Source of the DNA: Oscillospiraceae bacterium
GTDB lineage: Bacteria > Bacillota > Clostridia > UBA1381
NCBI GenBank assembly: GCA_015068545.1
Contig: SVKH01000073.1
Coordinates: forward strand, 1-7,789
Length of the DNA: 7,789 nt
Direction: 5' to 3'
Position 1 is the first letter of the stretch. Each line of letters opens with the position of its first letter. A program made the translations under genes and the position numbers. Shown here in pieces: positions 1 to 5,677 of the stretch. The notes under the pieces are model-generated. The model did not search any database, was not told where the DNA came from, and saw only the letters and a program-made list of their open reading frames with translations.

Positions 1-62
1 CTACGTCCCCTTTTCGTATAATTAAGCCAATACTTTGTGCAAAAAGTGCTACGTCCCCTTTT
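1..62. repeat. 14-bp direct repeat CTACGTCCCCTTTT at the left edge
   Basis: The 14-mer CTACGTCCCCTTTT occurs at 1-14 and again at 49-62, with starts 48 bases apart. The second copy is preceded by AAAAAGTG and followed by another T, so its surroundings form a weak imperfect dyad (AAAAAGTG against CCCTTTTT). The first copy begins exactly at the window edge, so more copies may lie to the left. No transposase or terminal inverted repeat is visible, so whether this is a tandem array, a mobile element end or a chance duplication is open. Confidence 0.5.
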
Positions 63-69
63 TGAATAC

Positions 70-107
70 AAAAAAGTGTAGCTTGGGAAGTACCGAAAGC
101 TACACTT
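70..107 (-). terminator. Rho-independent terminator of the AEC transporter gene
   Basis: An 11-bp perfect inverted repeat, AAGTGTAGCTT (74-84) and AAGCTACACTT (97-107), encloses a 12-base loop. On the minus strand the stem is followed by a run of Ts (plus-strand A70-A75, partly overlapping the stem). It lies about 19 bases past the TGA stop of the minus-strand transporter gene, which is the expected place for an intrinsic terminator. There is no T-run on the plus-strand side, so it should act mainly on minus-strand transcripts. Confidence 0.85.
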
Positions 108-125
108 AAAATTCAAATATTTTTA

Positions 126-1037
126 TCAGATAAGCATTAGCACAAGAGGAATGGTTATAATCGAAAACACAGTAGAAACCGCAACTATTTCCGCAGAATA
201 GCTTGCATCAAGGTTGTACTTTGCCGCAAGAAGTGTGGTAACTGCCGCAGTAGGACAAGCCGCAGTTATAAGCACAGATTTTGCAACTATGTCGGATAGT
301 CCCATTACCTTTATCATCAAAACAGCAACTATTGGCAAAACTATCAATCTCAATATACTAACGATGTATACGGAAATATTGGTAAGTGCCTTTTTGAAGT
401 CAGTTTTTGCCAGATACGCACCCATCACGATCATCGCAAGAGGAGTGTTCAAGTTTGCCATATGCTTTACAGATTCCCCTATAACATACGGTAGCTTTAT
501 ACCCAAAAGAAATAGTAGCAATGCTATAAAAGTACCTATAAGCCCTGGGTTTTTCAGCAATTTCTTAAAGGAAAGTTCGCTCATATCACCTTTATACACA
601 CATATGCCGTGTGTCCAGTAAAATACAGTAAAAACAGCCAGATATGCTGAGCCGTAAAACACGCCGTCACTTCCAAGAGCTGCAGTCAAAAGAGGAATTG
701 CCATGTAACCGCAATTGGAGTAAACACTGCTGAAAATACTCACTCTATATCTTTTTGTTTCTTCTCGTTTAAAGCACACCGTACAAATCAATATAGAAAT
801 TATATGAAACAACACAGAAAATGCAACGCTTGCCAAAAGCCCTGACGCAAGCTCTTTCGAAAAATCCTTCTGGTATGCGTTCACCACCAGACAGGGTGTT
901 ACCGCATATAAAAGGATATCTGTAATCTGCTTTAGTCCTGAATCCTTAATCATTCCTATTTTGGTAAGCACTACTCCCAGAATCAAAAGTACAAATATTA
1001 TTAAAACCTGTGTAAACACTATTGAGCTAAGTTCCAT
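126..1037 (-). CDS. AEC-family (auxin efflux carrier-like) transporter
   Basis: This 303-residue, very hydrophobic protein belongs by pattern to the AEC/BART permease superfamily (bacterial malate, amino acid or auxin-efflux-like carriers). About ten membrane segments can be drawn, roughly at residues 7-27, 37-55, 64-88, 98-117, 121-141, 162-182, 192-211, 222-241, 249-270 and 279-300. They form two five-helix halves, with a short basic loop near 150-162. Family-like motifs are SNCGYMAIPLL (107-117), TPLAMIVMGAYLA (198-210) and CPTAAVTTLLAAKY (261-274), with unwinding prolines at 48, 115 and 262. The length is normal for the family. The ATG at 1037 is supported by TAGGAGG at 1046-1052, eight bases upstream. 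The gene is monocistronic here, with its own promoter and terminator, and is divergent from feoA. The substrate cannot be read from the sequence, and known family members vary widely. Confidence 0.9.
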   Translation of the reverse strand: MELSSIVFTQVLIIFVLLILGVVLTKIGMIKDSGLKQITDILLYAVTPCLVVNAYQKDFSKELASGLLASVAFSVLFHIISILICTVCFKREETKRYRVSIFSSVYSNCGYMAIPLLTAALGSDGVFYGSAYLAVFTVFYWTHGICVYKGDMSELSFKKLLKNPGLIGTFIALLLFLLGIKLPYVIGESVKHMANLNTPLAMIVMGAYLAKTDFKKALTNISVYIVSILRLIVLPIVAVLMIKVMGLSDIVAKSVLITAACPTAAVTTLLAAKYNLDASYSAEIVAVSTVFSIITIPLVLMLI

Positions 1038-1072
1038 TCCTCAATCCTCCTAAGTATCATTATACAACCAGT

Positions 1073-1101
1073 ATTATACCAAAGTTTTGTAAAAAGAACA
1101 A
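1073..1101 (-). promoter_or_regulatory. Probable sigma-A promoter of the AEC transporter gene
   Basis: On the minus strand a perfect TATAAT (plus 1073-1078) is preceded by TGG, giving an extended -10 element. A weak -35 TTGTTC (plus 1096-1101) lies 17 bases upstream. Transcription would begin about 20 bases before the TAGGAGG ribosome binding site. A second TATAAT on the same strand (plus 1059-1064) lacks a -35 at proper spacing, although TTTACA at 1088-1093 is nearby. Confidence 0.55.
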
Positions 1102-1254
1102 GAATATGTATTCTATGTAAATATAAATTCCCCATATTAACCAAATTGGCAACCAAATCATATACCTTCTTTTACACTATTGTAACATAAAAACATATAA
1201 TTCATACCATAAATATAGGACGTATTTTCAATAACAAGAGTTTGAAAAAATCTA

Positions 1255-1311
1255 CAATATGCTCAATATGGCATTATGCGATTTGAACATTCTTGCTATC
1301 CGGAAATTTCC
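1255..1311. promoter_or_regulatory. Cluster of short repeats and palindromes upstream of feoA (candidate operator)
   Basis: Within 57 bases ending 45 bases before the feoA start there are two CAATATG copies nine bases apart (1255-1261, 1264-1270), the odd-centred palindrome GCAT-T-ATGC (1271-1279), and the perfect palindrome GGAAATTTCC (1302-1311). These could be binding sites for an iron-responsive or other regulator. None matches the classical Fur 19-mer (GATAATGATAATCATTATC-like) well. A TATAAT at 1333-1338 would start transcription inside the ribosome binding site and has no -35, so the actual feoA promoter is not resolved. Confidence 0.3.
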
Positions 1312-1356
1312 AACCAAAAAAGTATTTTCCTATATAATAAAAGAGGTGCATAAATA

Positions 1357-1602
1357 GTGATATATAAAAGTTTAAGCTCAATCAAAACCGGAGAAGCTGC
1401 TAGGATTCATACCCTTAATATATCAGGCGGTATGAGGCAAAGACTTCAGGATATAGGCATCATCCCCGAAACAAAAATAGAATGTCTTTTTTCCTCTGCC
1501 AAGGACAGTATCCGTGCATACCGCGTGCGTCACAGCACGATAGCAATAAGACGTGAAGATGCAGAAAGAATTACGGTAGTCCCACTTGGGGTGAGGATAT
1601 GA
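1357..1602 (+). CDS. feoA: Ferrous iron transport protein A (FeoA)
   Basis: This 81-residue cytoplasmic protein has the SH3-like FeoA-domain pattern and typical FeoA length (about 75-85 residues). The hallmark segment is SGGMRQRLQDIGIIPETKIE (24-43): small residues, then R-x-R-L-x-D-x-G-hydrophobic-x-P-x-T. It is followed by a central beta region and a C-terminal AIRREDAERITVVPL stretch. FeoA works with the FeoB permease in Fe(II) uptake, probably by contacting its cytoplasmic domain, though its exact role is not settled. The start is GTG at 1357. It is forced by an in-frame TAA at 1351-1353 and supported by AAAGAGGTG about eight bases upstream. The stop TGA overlaps the feoB ATG (ATGA, 1599-1602), so the two genes are translationally coupled. 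Confidence 0.93.
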   Translation: MIYKSLSSIKTGEAARIHTLNISGGMRQRLQDIGIIPETKIECLFSSAKDSIRAYRVRHSTIAIRREDAERITVVPLGVRI

Positions 1603-3683
1603 TAAAACTCATGAGCAAAAGAATAACAAACAGTGATGCAAAGATAGCTCTGCTGGGTAATCCAAATGTGGGTAAAAGCAGTATTTTTAATACTCTAACA
1701 GGCTTATCGCGACACACAGGCAACTGGTCTGGGAAAACGGTAGATTCATCCCTCGGAAAATGCAAGCACTCTGACCTGCTTCTTGCTGACCTGCCCGGTA
1801 CATATTCTCTTACACCACGTTCCTCCGAAGAGGAAGTTGCACTGGATTTTCTGGTATTTGAAAATCCGAAAAAAACCGTAGTTGTGTGCAGTGCAACCTG
1901 CCTGATGAGGAACATGATACTGCTTTTAGAGGCAATGGAAATAACCCAAAACACTGTCCTTTGCATAAATATGATGGACGAAGCAAAAAAGGAAGGCATA
2001 TACATAGATACAAAAAAGCTGGCGGATACTTTAAAAATTCCTGTGATTACAGTTTCCGCCAGAAAAGGCGAAGGAATAAAAGAGCTTATTTCCACCATGG
2101 AAAGTGATAGCACAAAAGAGGTTCCATATCTATTAAAATACACAAAATCGGTGGAAGATGCAATCTCCGCACTCGCTCCACACTTTTCAAACAATTTGCA
2201 TCTACCCGAAAGGTGGCTAGCACTAAGGCTACTATCCGGCGACCACAGATTATTCCAAAAGATAAAAAAGGAAAAAGGCGTAGACTTTCTTGCCTCTGAT
2301 TCTCTTTCAGACACACTTTTAAAAGAAACAGAAAAACTGAAAGAATCCGGAATATCTAAGGAGAAATTTACCGATATTATTGCCTCCTGTCGTGTCCTTA
2401 CTGCTGAATACATAAGCGAATCATGTCAGGTGCGCGGTAATACAACAAAGGCTATTAAAACAGAGAAATTAGACCGTATCCTTACCGGAAAAGGCACTTC
2501 CACCATTGTAATGCTTGCATTGCTTGCGCTTATCTTTTGGATAACTCTATCAGGAGCAAATATAGTTTCCGCATTTTTGTCTGAGTGCTTTTCCTTGCTG
2601 CTAAAACACATATCTAACCTGCTTACTACTTTAAATGTCCCTGAATTTATCAAATCCCCCTTAGTAGACGGTGTTTTACATGTATTATTCCGTGTAGTTT
2701 CCGTCATGCTGCCGCCTATGGCCATATTCTTCCCTCTGTTTACACTTTTGGAAGACCTTGGGTATCTTCCCAGAGTGGCATTTAACCTTGACCGGTACTT
2801 TAAAAAATGCTCATCCTGCGGGAAGCAAGCATACTCTATGTGTATGGGATTTGGCTGTAACGCAGCAGGAGTTACCGGATGCAGAATTATAGATTCTAAA
2901 AGGGAAAGAATCATAGCAATACTAACAAACTGCCTTGTCCCATGCAACGGAAAATTTCCTGCATTAACAACTCTAATAACCTTATTTTTAATAGCGCCTG
3001 CAAATGATGAATATAAATCTCTATTAGGTGCACTTATTCTCACCCTTATTGTCACCGCATCGGTTTTAATGACCTTTTTGGTGTCAAAGATATTGTCGGT
3101 TACCCTTTTAAAAGGCAGTCCGTCTTCCTTTACCTTGGAGCTTCCTCCATACCGAAGGCCAGAATTTTTCAAAATACTGGTGCGTTCATTTTTAGATAGA
3201 GGCATATTTGTCCTCCTGCGTGCTACAGTGGTTGCGGCACCTTGCGGTCTTTTGGTATGGTGTATGTCAAACGTATCCATAGAAGGAAAAACGCTGCTAC
3301 TGCATGCATCGGAATTTCTTCATCCCGTCGGCAAACTAATGGGACTGGATGGAACCATTCTGCTTGCATTCATACTTGGATTTCCGGCAAATGAGATAGT
3401 TATACCGCTTATTGTAACAGGATATTCTGCCCTTGGTACACTTGCTCCCGATACCGGACTTTCCGCAATAGGCACGCTGTTTCGGGAAAATGGGTGGACT
3501 ATGGTAACTGCCGTAAATGTACTGATATTTATGCTTTTCCATTGGCCTTGCTCAACAACACTTATAACAATAAAAAAGGAAACTAAAAGCACAAAGCTTA
3601 CAGTTCTATCCTTTGTAATTCCTACACTGATAGGCTTTACACTGTGTATACTTATAAATTTTGTTTCAGGACTTTTTATATAA
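1599..3683 (+). CDS. feoB: Ferrous iron transport protein B (FeoB), GTPase-permease
   Basis: This 694-residue FeoB is the inner-membrane Fe(II) importer. The N-terminal G domain shows G1 GNPNVGKSS (20-28), a G2-region HTGNWSGKTV (39-48), G3 DLPG (64-67), G4 NMMD (124-127) and G5 SAR (153-155). A helical linker/GDI-like region follows to about residue 290, then a membrane domain from about 302. The membrane domain has two Gate-type repeats: one around residues 389-455 (CMGFGCNAAGVTGC, then LVPCNGKFPAL) and one around FILGFPANEIVIPLIVTGY (591-609). Cysteines at 404, 407, 415, 420, 428, 445 and 449 are typical of the clostridial FeoB subgroup and may line the iron path. It is shorter than E. coli FeoB (773) but normal for Firmicutes. 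The start at 1599 overlaps feoA and has GGGGTG about seven bases upstream; Met5 (1611) is a weaker alternative. No FeoC follows. The gene is convergent with the phosphatase gene. Confidence 0.96.
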   Translation: MIKLMSKRITNSDAKIALLGNPNVGKSSIFNTLTGLSRHTGNWSGKTVDSSLGKCKHSDLLLADLPGTYSLTPRSSEEEVALDFLVFENPKKTVVVCSATCLMRNMILLLEAMEITQNTVLCINMMDEAKKEGIYIDTKKLADTLKIPVITVSARKGEGIKELISTMESDSTKEVPYLLKYTKSVEDAISALAPHFSNNLHLPERWLALRLLSGDHRLFQKIKKEKGVDFLASDSLSDTLLKETEKLKESGISKEKFTDIIASCRVLTAEYISESCQVRGNTTKAIKTEKLDRILTGKGTSTIVMLALLALIFWITLSGANIVSAFLSECFSLLLKHISNLLTTLNVPEFIKSPLVDGVLHVLFRVVSVMLPPMAIFFPLFTLLEDLGYLPRVAFNLDRYFKKCSSCGKQAYSMCMGFGCNAAGVTGCRIIDSKRERIIAILTNCLVPCNGKFPALTTLITLFLIAPANDEYKSLLGALILTLIVTASVLMTFLVSKILSVTLLKGSPSSFTLELPPYRRPEFFKILVRSFLDRGIFVLLRATVVAAPCGLLVWCMSNVSIEGKTLLLHASEFLHPVGKLMGLDGTILLAFILGFPANEIVIPLIVTGYSALGTLAPDTGLSAIGTLFRENGWTMVTAVNVLIFMLFHWPCSTTLITIKKETKSTKLTVLSFVIPTLIGFTLCILINFVSGLFI

Positions 3684-3714
3684 ATAAGGTAAATGCGGAC
3701 TAAAAGTTTTTCTC

Positions 3715-3740
3715 AAAAAAAACAAAGCGGCTGCGCCGCT
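3715..3740 (-). terminator. GC-rich hairpin with U-tract on the minus strand
   Basis: The perfect six-base stem AGCGGC (3726-3731) and GCCGCT (3735-3740) closes a TGC loop. On the minus strand it is followed by TTTG and then a run of Ts (plus A3715-A3722). It has the form of a compact intrinsic terminator for leftward transcription and could serve as backup for the phosphatase unit, stopping leftward reads into feoB. On the plus strand no T-run follows, so it is unlikely to terminate feoB. It could alternatively be a small dispersed palindromic repeat. Confidence 0.5.
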
Positions 3741-3891
3741 ACCTCACTTGAATTACGGTATATTTTAAATTATTAGAGAGATAAGGAGATGTTCGCCTTA
3801 TTAATGCTAATAAGAATTTTTGCAAAGACAAAAACTTGCACAGGAATTTAATCACTATATTTATTTCATAGAAAACGCAATTTCCTAAAAT

Positions 3892-3939
3892 AAAAATGCA
3901 CTTGACGTAGATATATTATCTATGCCTTGTGCATTTTTT
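3892..3939. terminator. Bidirectional Rho-independent terminator between feoB and the phosphatase gene
   Basis: Two concentric inverted repeats share the same centre at 3915. The outer one is AAAAATGCAC (3892-3901) with GTGCATTTTT (3929-3938). The inner one is TAGATA (3908-3913) with TATCTA (3917-3922) around a TAT loop. A-run and T-run flank the stem symmetrically, so U-tracts follow in both directions. It starts 14 bases past the phosphatase stop on the minus strand. It is also the best terminator candidate for the feoAB transcript, about 210 bases past feoB. Confidence 0.85.
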
Positions 3940-3952
3940 ACGTTCTTTAATT

Positions 3953-5578
3953 CTATTGTAGGAATATCTCCCTTATTGCTGAGATTTCCTCTGGAGTAAC
4001 TCCGCAGGATATTAGGAAGCTTTCTGCCTTTTCCTGAATACTTCTGCCCTCGTACTCTTCCAATCCTGTGATAACCGGGAACAAGTACTCTCTGGTGATA
4101 CCACTTATGGACATCGAGCTGAATTCATATTCCTTTATTGCATTGTCTTCGCTGACACCAAGTATCAACTCCAAAAGGAACATCATAACGCCTGTACGGT
4201 CACATCCGTATGTACAATGCATGTACACCGGATAGTTCGTGTTTTTCGCAAGCTCCGAGAAAAGAATACGCACGTTGTTTTTTCCTGCTTCTTTGAAAAT
4301 TCCTTCATATGCAGGGATTGCAAACGACTTTTTATTAACGCCCAAAGGATTACTGTCATTGTGCGCCCTAAGGTCGAAGTCAGACTTAATCTTCAAAACA
4401 TCCAGCATATCGGCTTTACCTATGGCAGTTAAGGAGTATTCCTCTTTAACCATCCCGTCAAGCTCGGTACCACGGTACAAAAGACCTTGCTTTACACTTC
4501 TTCCGTCCTCGGTTTTAAGCCATCCGCCAATATCTCTTACGTTTCTTATTCCGTCAATGGAAAGGATTCTTGGAGTATCCTCTACGGTAAAGCTTCCTGT
4601 ACGATTGCGGACATTCATATTTCCTTCTTCCGATAGGAATGTGCTGACACGGTAGTAATACTTTGTACCGGTCTTTAGATGGTATACATCACAGCTTCTT
4701 TGGTCTGCCTCCAGAGTGAACAGTCTTGAATCTTCAAAGTCTTCATTTTCCGAAACCTCTACCGTTATGTATGAAATTTTTTCTGCAAGAAGCTGATCTA
4801 CTGCAAATTCAATTGATACCGGATAACCTACATCAAGTCTTGTTCCCGACTTTATGAAATTTTGAAAGGTATTATCCAGTGATCCTCCCGATGTGTCAGA
4901 AAGTGCTAAATTAAGAGCCTCCGGCGCAATATTTACTCTTTCCGGCACCTTTAGCTGTATTCTATCACTTTCAGTACCACCAGTTGCCCCTGAACTCATA
5001 TTATATTCGTCCAGCAAAATTTTCAGTTCTGCCTTTGTAATATACCCTGTGTCCGGATCAAAGGATTTACGGGTAATTATGGACACATTGGAAACCGAAA
5101 AGTAAAACAGAAGTATGATACCGGAGCTGATAACCAAAAGTGTAGCTCCCTTTATAGCCTTTTTTACCTTTCCTTCTGTCTTTCTGGAAGTAAGCTTGTC
5201 CCTCATTAAGTAAAGAACACTTCCTATGGAGGTAAAGCTGAAGCATACAGAAACCGCTGTCCATTTACTTATAGAATGACTGTTAGTCAAAAGAACCTGT
5301 GAAGGCATAAGTATCAAAAACAGCAAAGCTATAATGAATGTTGCTATTACAATCCAAACAGCAAATGGTTTTTCAGACAAATCAATTTTTTTCATAACCT
5401 TACGGTCCTTTTTCTTTTTGTCAGAAGAGCTTCTGTTGCTTTCTCTCTCCCCATCTATCTCCATCAAGTAGTTACGATGACTATGGTGATGATGGTGGTG
5501 ATGGTGATGATGCCTTCTCTCGCCTTCTTTATTAACCTCATTAACTTCATCAACCTTGTTTACTTCGTTTTCTGCCAT
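3953..5578 (-). CDS. Membrane-anchored tyrosine-phosphatase-like protein with His10 N-terminus
   Basis: This is a 541-residue protein. Residues 1-21 are acidic low-complexity sequence (EVNKVDEVNEVNKEG). Residues 23-32 are ten consecutive histidines, followed by S33-H34 and a Lys-rich stretch (54-64). Three membrane spans lie near 72-92, 106-125 and 144-165. The positive-inside rule puts the N-terminus in the cytoplasm and the large C-terminal part outside. Residues about 210-333 look like a fibronectin-III or purple-acid-phosphatase-N-like beta domain (GTKYYYRVST at 304-313). Residues about 338-541 fit the Y_phosphatase3 (MptpB/LipA-like) fold: IRNVRDIGG (344-352), LLYRG (366-370), SDFDLRAHND (399-408) and the CX5R P-loop HCTYGCDRTG (454-463), with C455 nucleophile and R461. 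Protein or lipid phosphatase activity is inferred; the substrate is unknown. ATG 5578 has GGGAG at 5586-5590, seven bases upstream. It may be read through from the glycan operon or from its own promoter. Confidence 0.85.
   Translation of the reverse strand: MAENEVNKVDEVNEVNKEGERRHHHHHHHHHHSHRNYLMEIDGERESNRSSSDKKKKDRKVMKKIDLSEKPFAVWIVIATFIIALLFLILMPSQVLLTNSHSISKWTAVSVCFSFTSIGSVLYLMRDKLTSRKTEGKVKKAIKGATLLVISSGIILLFYFSVSNVSIITRKSFDPDTGYITKAELKILLDEYNMSSGATGGTESDRIQLKVPERVNIAPEALNLALSDTSGGSLDNTFQNFIKSGTRLDVGYPVSIEFAVDQLLAEKISYITVEVSENEDFEDSRLFTLEADQRSCDVYHLKTGTKYYYRVSTFLSEEGNMNVRNRTGSFTVEDTPRILSIDGIRNVRDIGGWLKTEDGRSVKQGLLYRGTELDGMVKEEYSLTAIGKADMLDVLKIKSDFDLRAHNDSNPLGVNKKSFAIPAYEGIFKEAGKNNVRILFSELAKNTNYPVYMHCTYGCDRTGVMMFLLELILGVSEDNAIKEYEFSSMSISGITREYLFPVITGLEEYEGRSIQEKAESFLISCGVTPEEISAIREIFLQ
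5483..5512 (-). repeat. Trinucleotide run encoding ten histidines
   Basis: Thirty bases made only of CAT and CAC codons on the minus strand encode His23-His32 of the phosphatase. Six CAT and four CAC codons are mixed, so this is not a pure microsatellite. The tract sits just after another simple stretch encoding alternating Val-Asn/Asp/Glu residues. Such a tract can bind divalent metals and can change length by replication slippage. Confidence 0.9.
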
Positions 5579-5603
5579 TATTTTTCTCCCTTTATGATGT
5601 AGT

Positions 5604-5624
5604 AATCGGTATAATATACCGATT
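5604..5624. promoter_or_regulatory. Perfect 9-bp palindrome upstream of the phosphatase gene
   Basis: AATCGGTAT (5604-5612) and ATACCGATT (5616-5624) are perfect inverted repeats around an AAT spacer. They lie 25 bases upstream of the phosphatase start codon and 13 bases beyond its ribosome binding site. The centre holds TATAAT on the plus strand and TATATT/TATTAT on the minus strand, so it may be an operator overlapping a -10 element, but I find no good -35 for it. On the plus strand it is followed by TTTATTT and could instead be a terminator for rightward transcripts. Confidence 0.5.
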
Positions 5625-5636
5625 TTATTTATGCTT

Positions 5637-5670
5637 TTTCTGTGAGCTCAAAATAATACACTTACAGAAA
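5637..5670 (-). terminator. Imperfect hairpin just past the GT4 gene (weak terminator or processing site)
   Basis: TTTCTGTGAG (5637-5646) and CTTACAGAAA (5661-5670) pair in nine of ten positions around a 14-base loop. On the minus strand the stem starts eight bases after the GT4 stop codon. No clear U-tract follows, so it would be a weak terminator at best. It may attenuate read-through into the phosphatase gene or protect the glycan mRNA end. Confidence 0.35.
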
Positions 5671-5677
5671 CATATAT

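Larger units (their letters stand above)
1038..1356. other. 319-bp divergent intergenic region (AEC gene / feoA)
   Basis: This AT-rich gap contains no convincing coding sequence on either strand. It holds the minus-strand promoter and ribosome binding site of the transporter gene (1046-1101). Several short dyads follow: TTACA-CTAT-TGTAA (1172-1185), a CAATATG direct repeat (1255-1261 and 1264-1270), GCAT-T-ATGC (1271-1279) and GGAAATTTCC (1302-1311). The feoA ribosome binding site (AAAGAGGTG, about 1340-1348) is at the right end. I see no riboswitch-like long structure, tRNA or insertion sequence. Confidence 0.7.
3684..3952. other. 269-bp convergent intergenic region with several hairpins
   Basis: This gap lies between the feoB stop and the stop of the minus-strand phosphatase gene. 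There is no convincing small ORF. It contains the GC-rich hairpin at 3726-3740, a weak stem ATAAGG/CCTTAT (3781-3786 and 3796-3801, nine-base loop), an A/T stretch around 3815-3840 and the large bidirectional terminator at 3892-3939. Confidence 0.7.

Noticed and set aside
1172..1185. TTACA-CTAT-TGTAA as an FNR/CRP-type operator
   Set aside because: It does not match TTGAT-N4-ATCAA or TGTGA-N6-TCACA and lies far from either start codon. It is noted only as a small dyad.
1333..1338. TATAAT as the feoA -10 box
   Set aside because: Transcription would start inside the ribosome binding site at about 1345, and no -35 hexamer is present at 16-18 bases, so it is probably coincidental in AT-rich DNA.
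1571..2413. Long minus-strand open frame (280 codons) opposite feoA/feoB
   Set aside because: It lies antisense to the FeoB G domain, whose motifs are clear. The translated product is Ser/Phe-rich without family motifs, as expected from a shadow frame.
2426..3280. Long minus-strand open frame (284 codons) opposite the FeoB membrane domain
   Set aside because: It is antisense to well-supported FeoB gate motifs and has no recognisable domain or convincing ribosome binding site.
4239..4655. Plus-strand open frame (138 codons) inside the phosphatase gene
   Set aside because: It is antisense to the catalytic domain of the phosphatase, and its sequence looks like a reverse shadow.
5025..5060. EF-hand or dockerin-like calcium loop (FDPDTGYITKAEL) in the phosphatase
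   Set aside because: The loop is one residue too short for a canonical EF-hand: the Gly is at position 5 and the Glu at 11 instead of 6 and 12. No second loop is present.
5483..5512. His10 run as an engineered purification tag or vector contamination
   Set aside because: CAT and CAC codons are irregularly mixed, the tract is internal to a longer native-looking N-terminus, and no tag linker, protease site or vector sequence flanks it.
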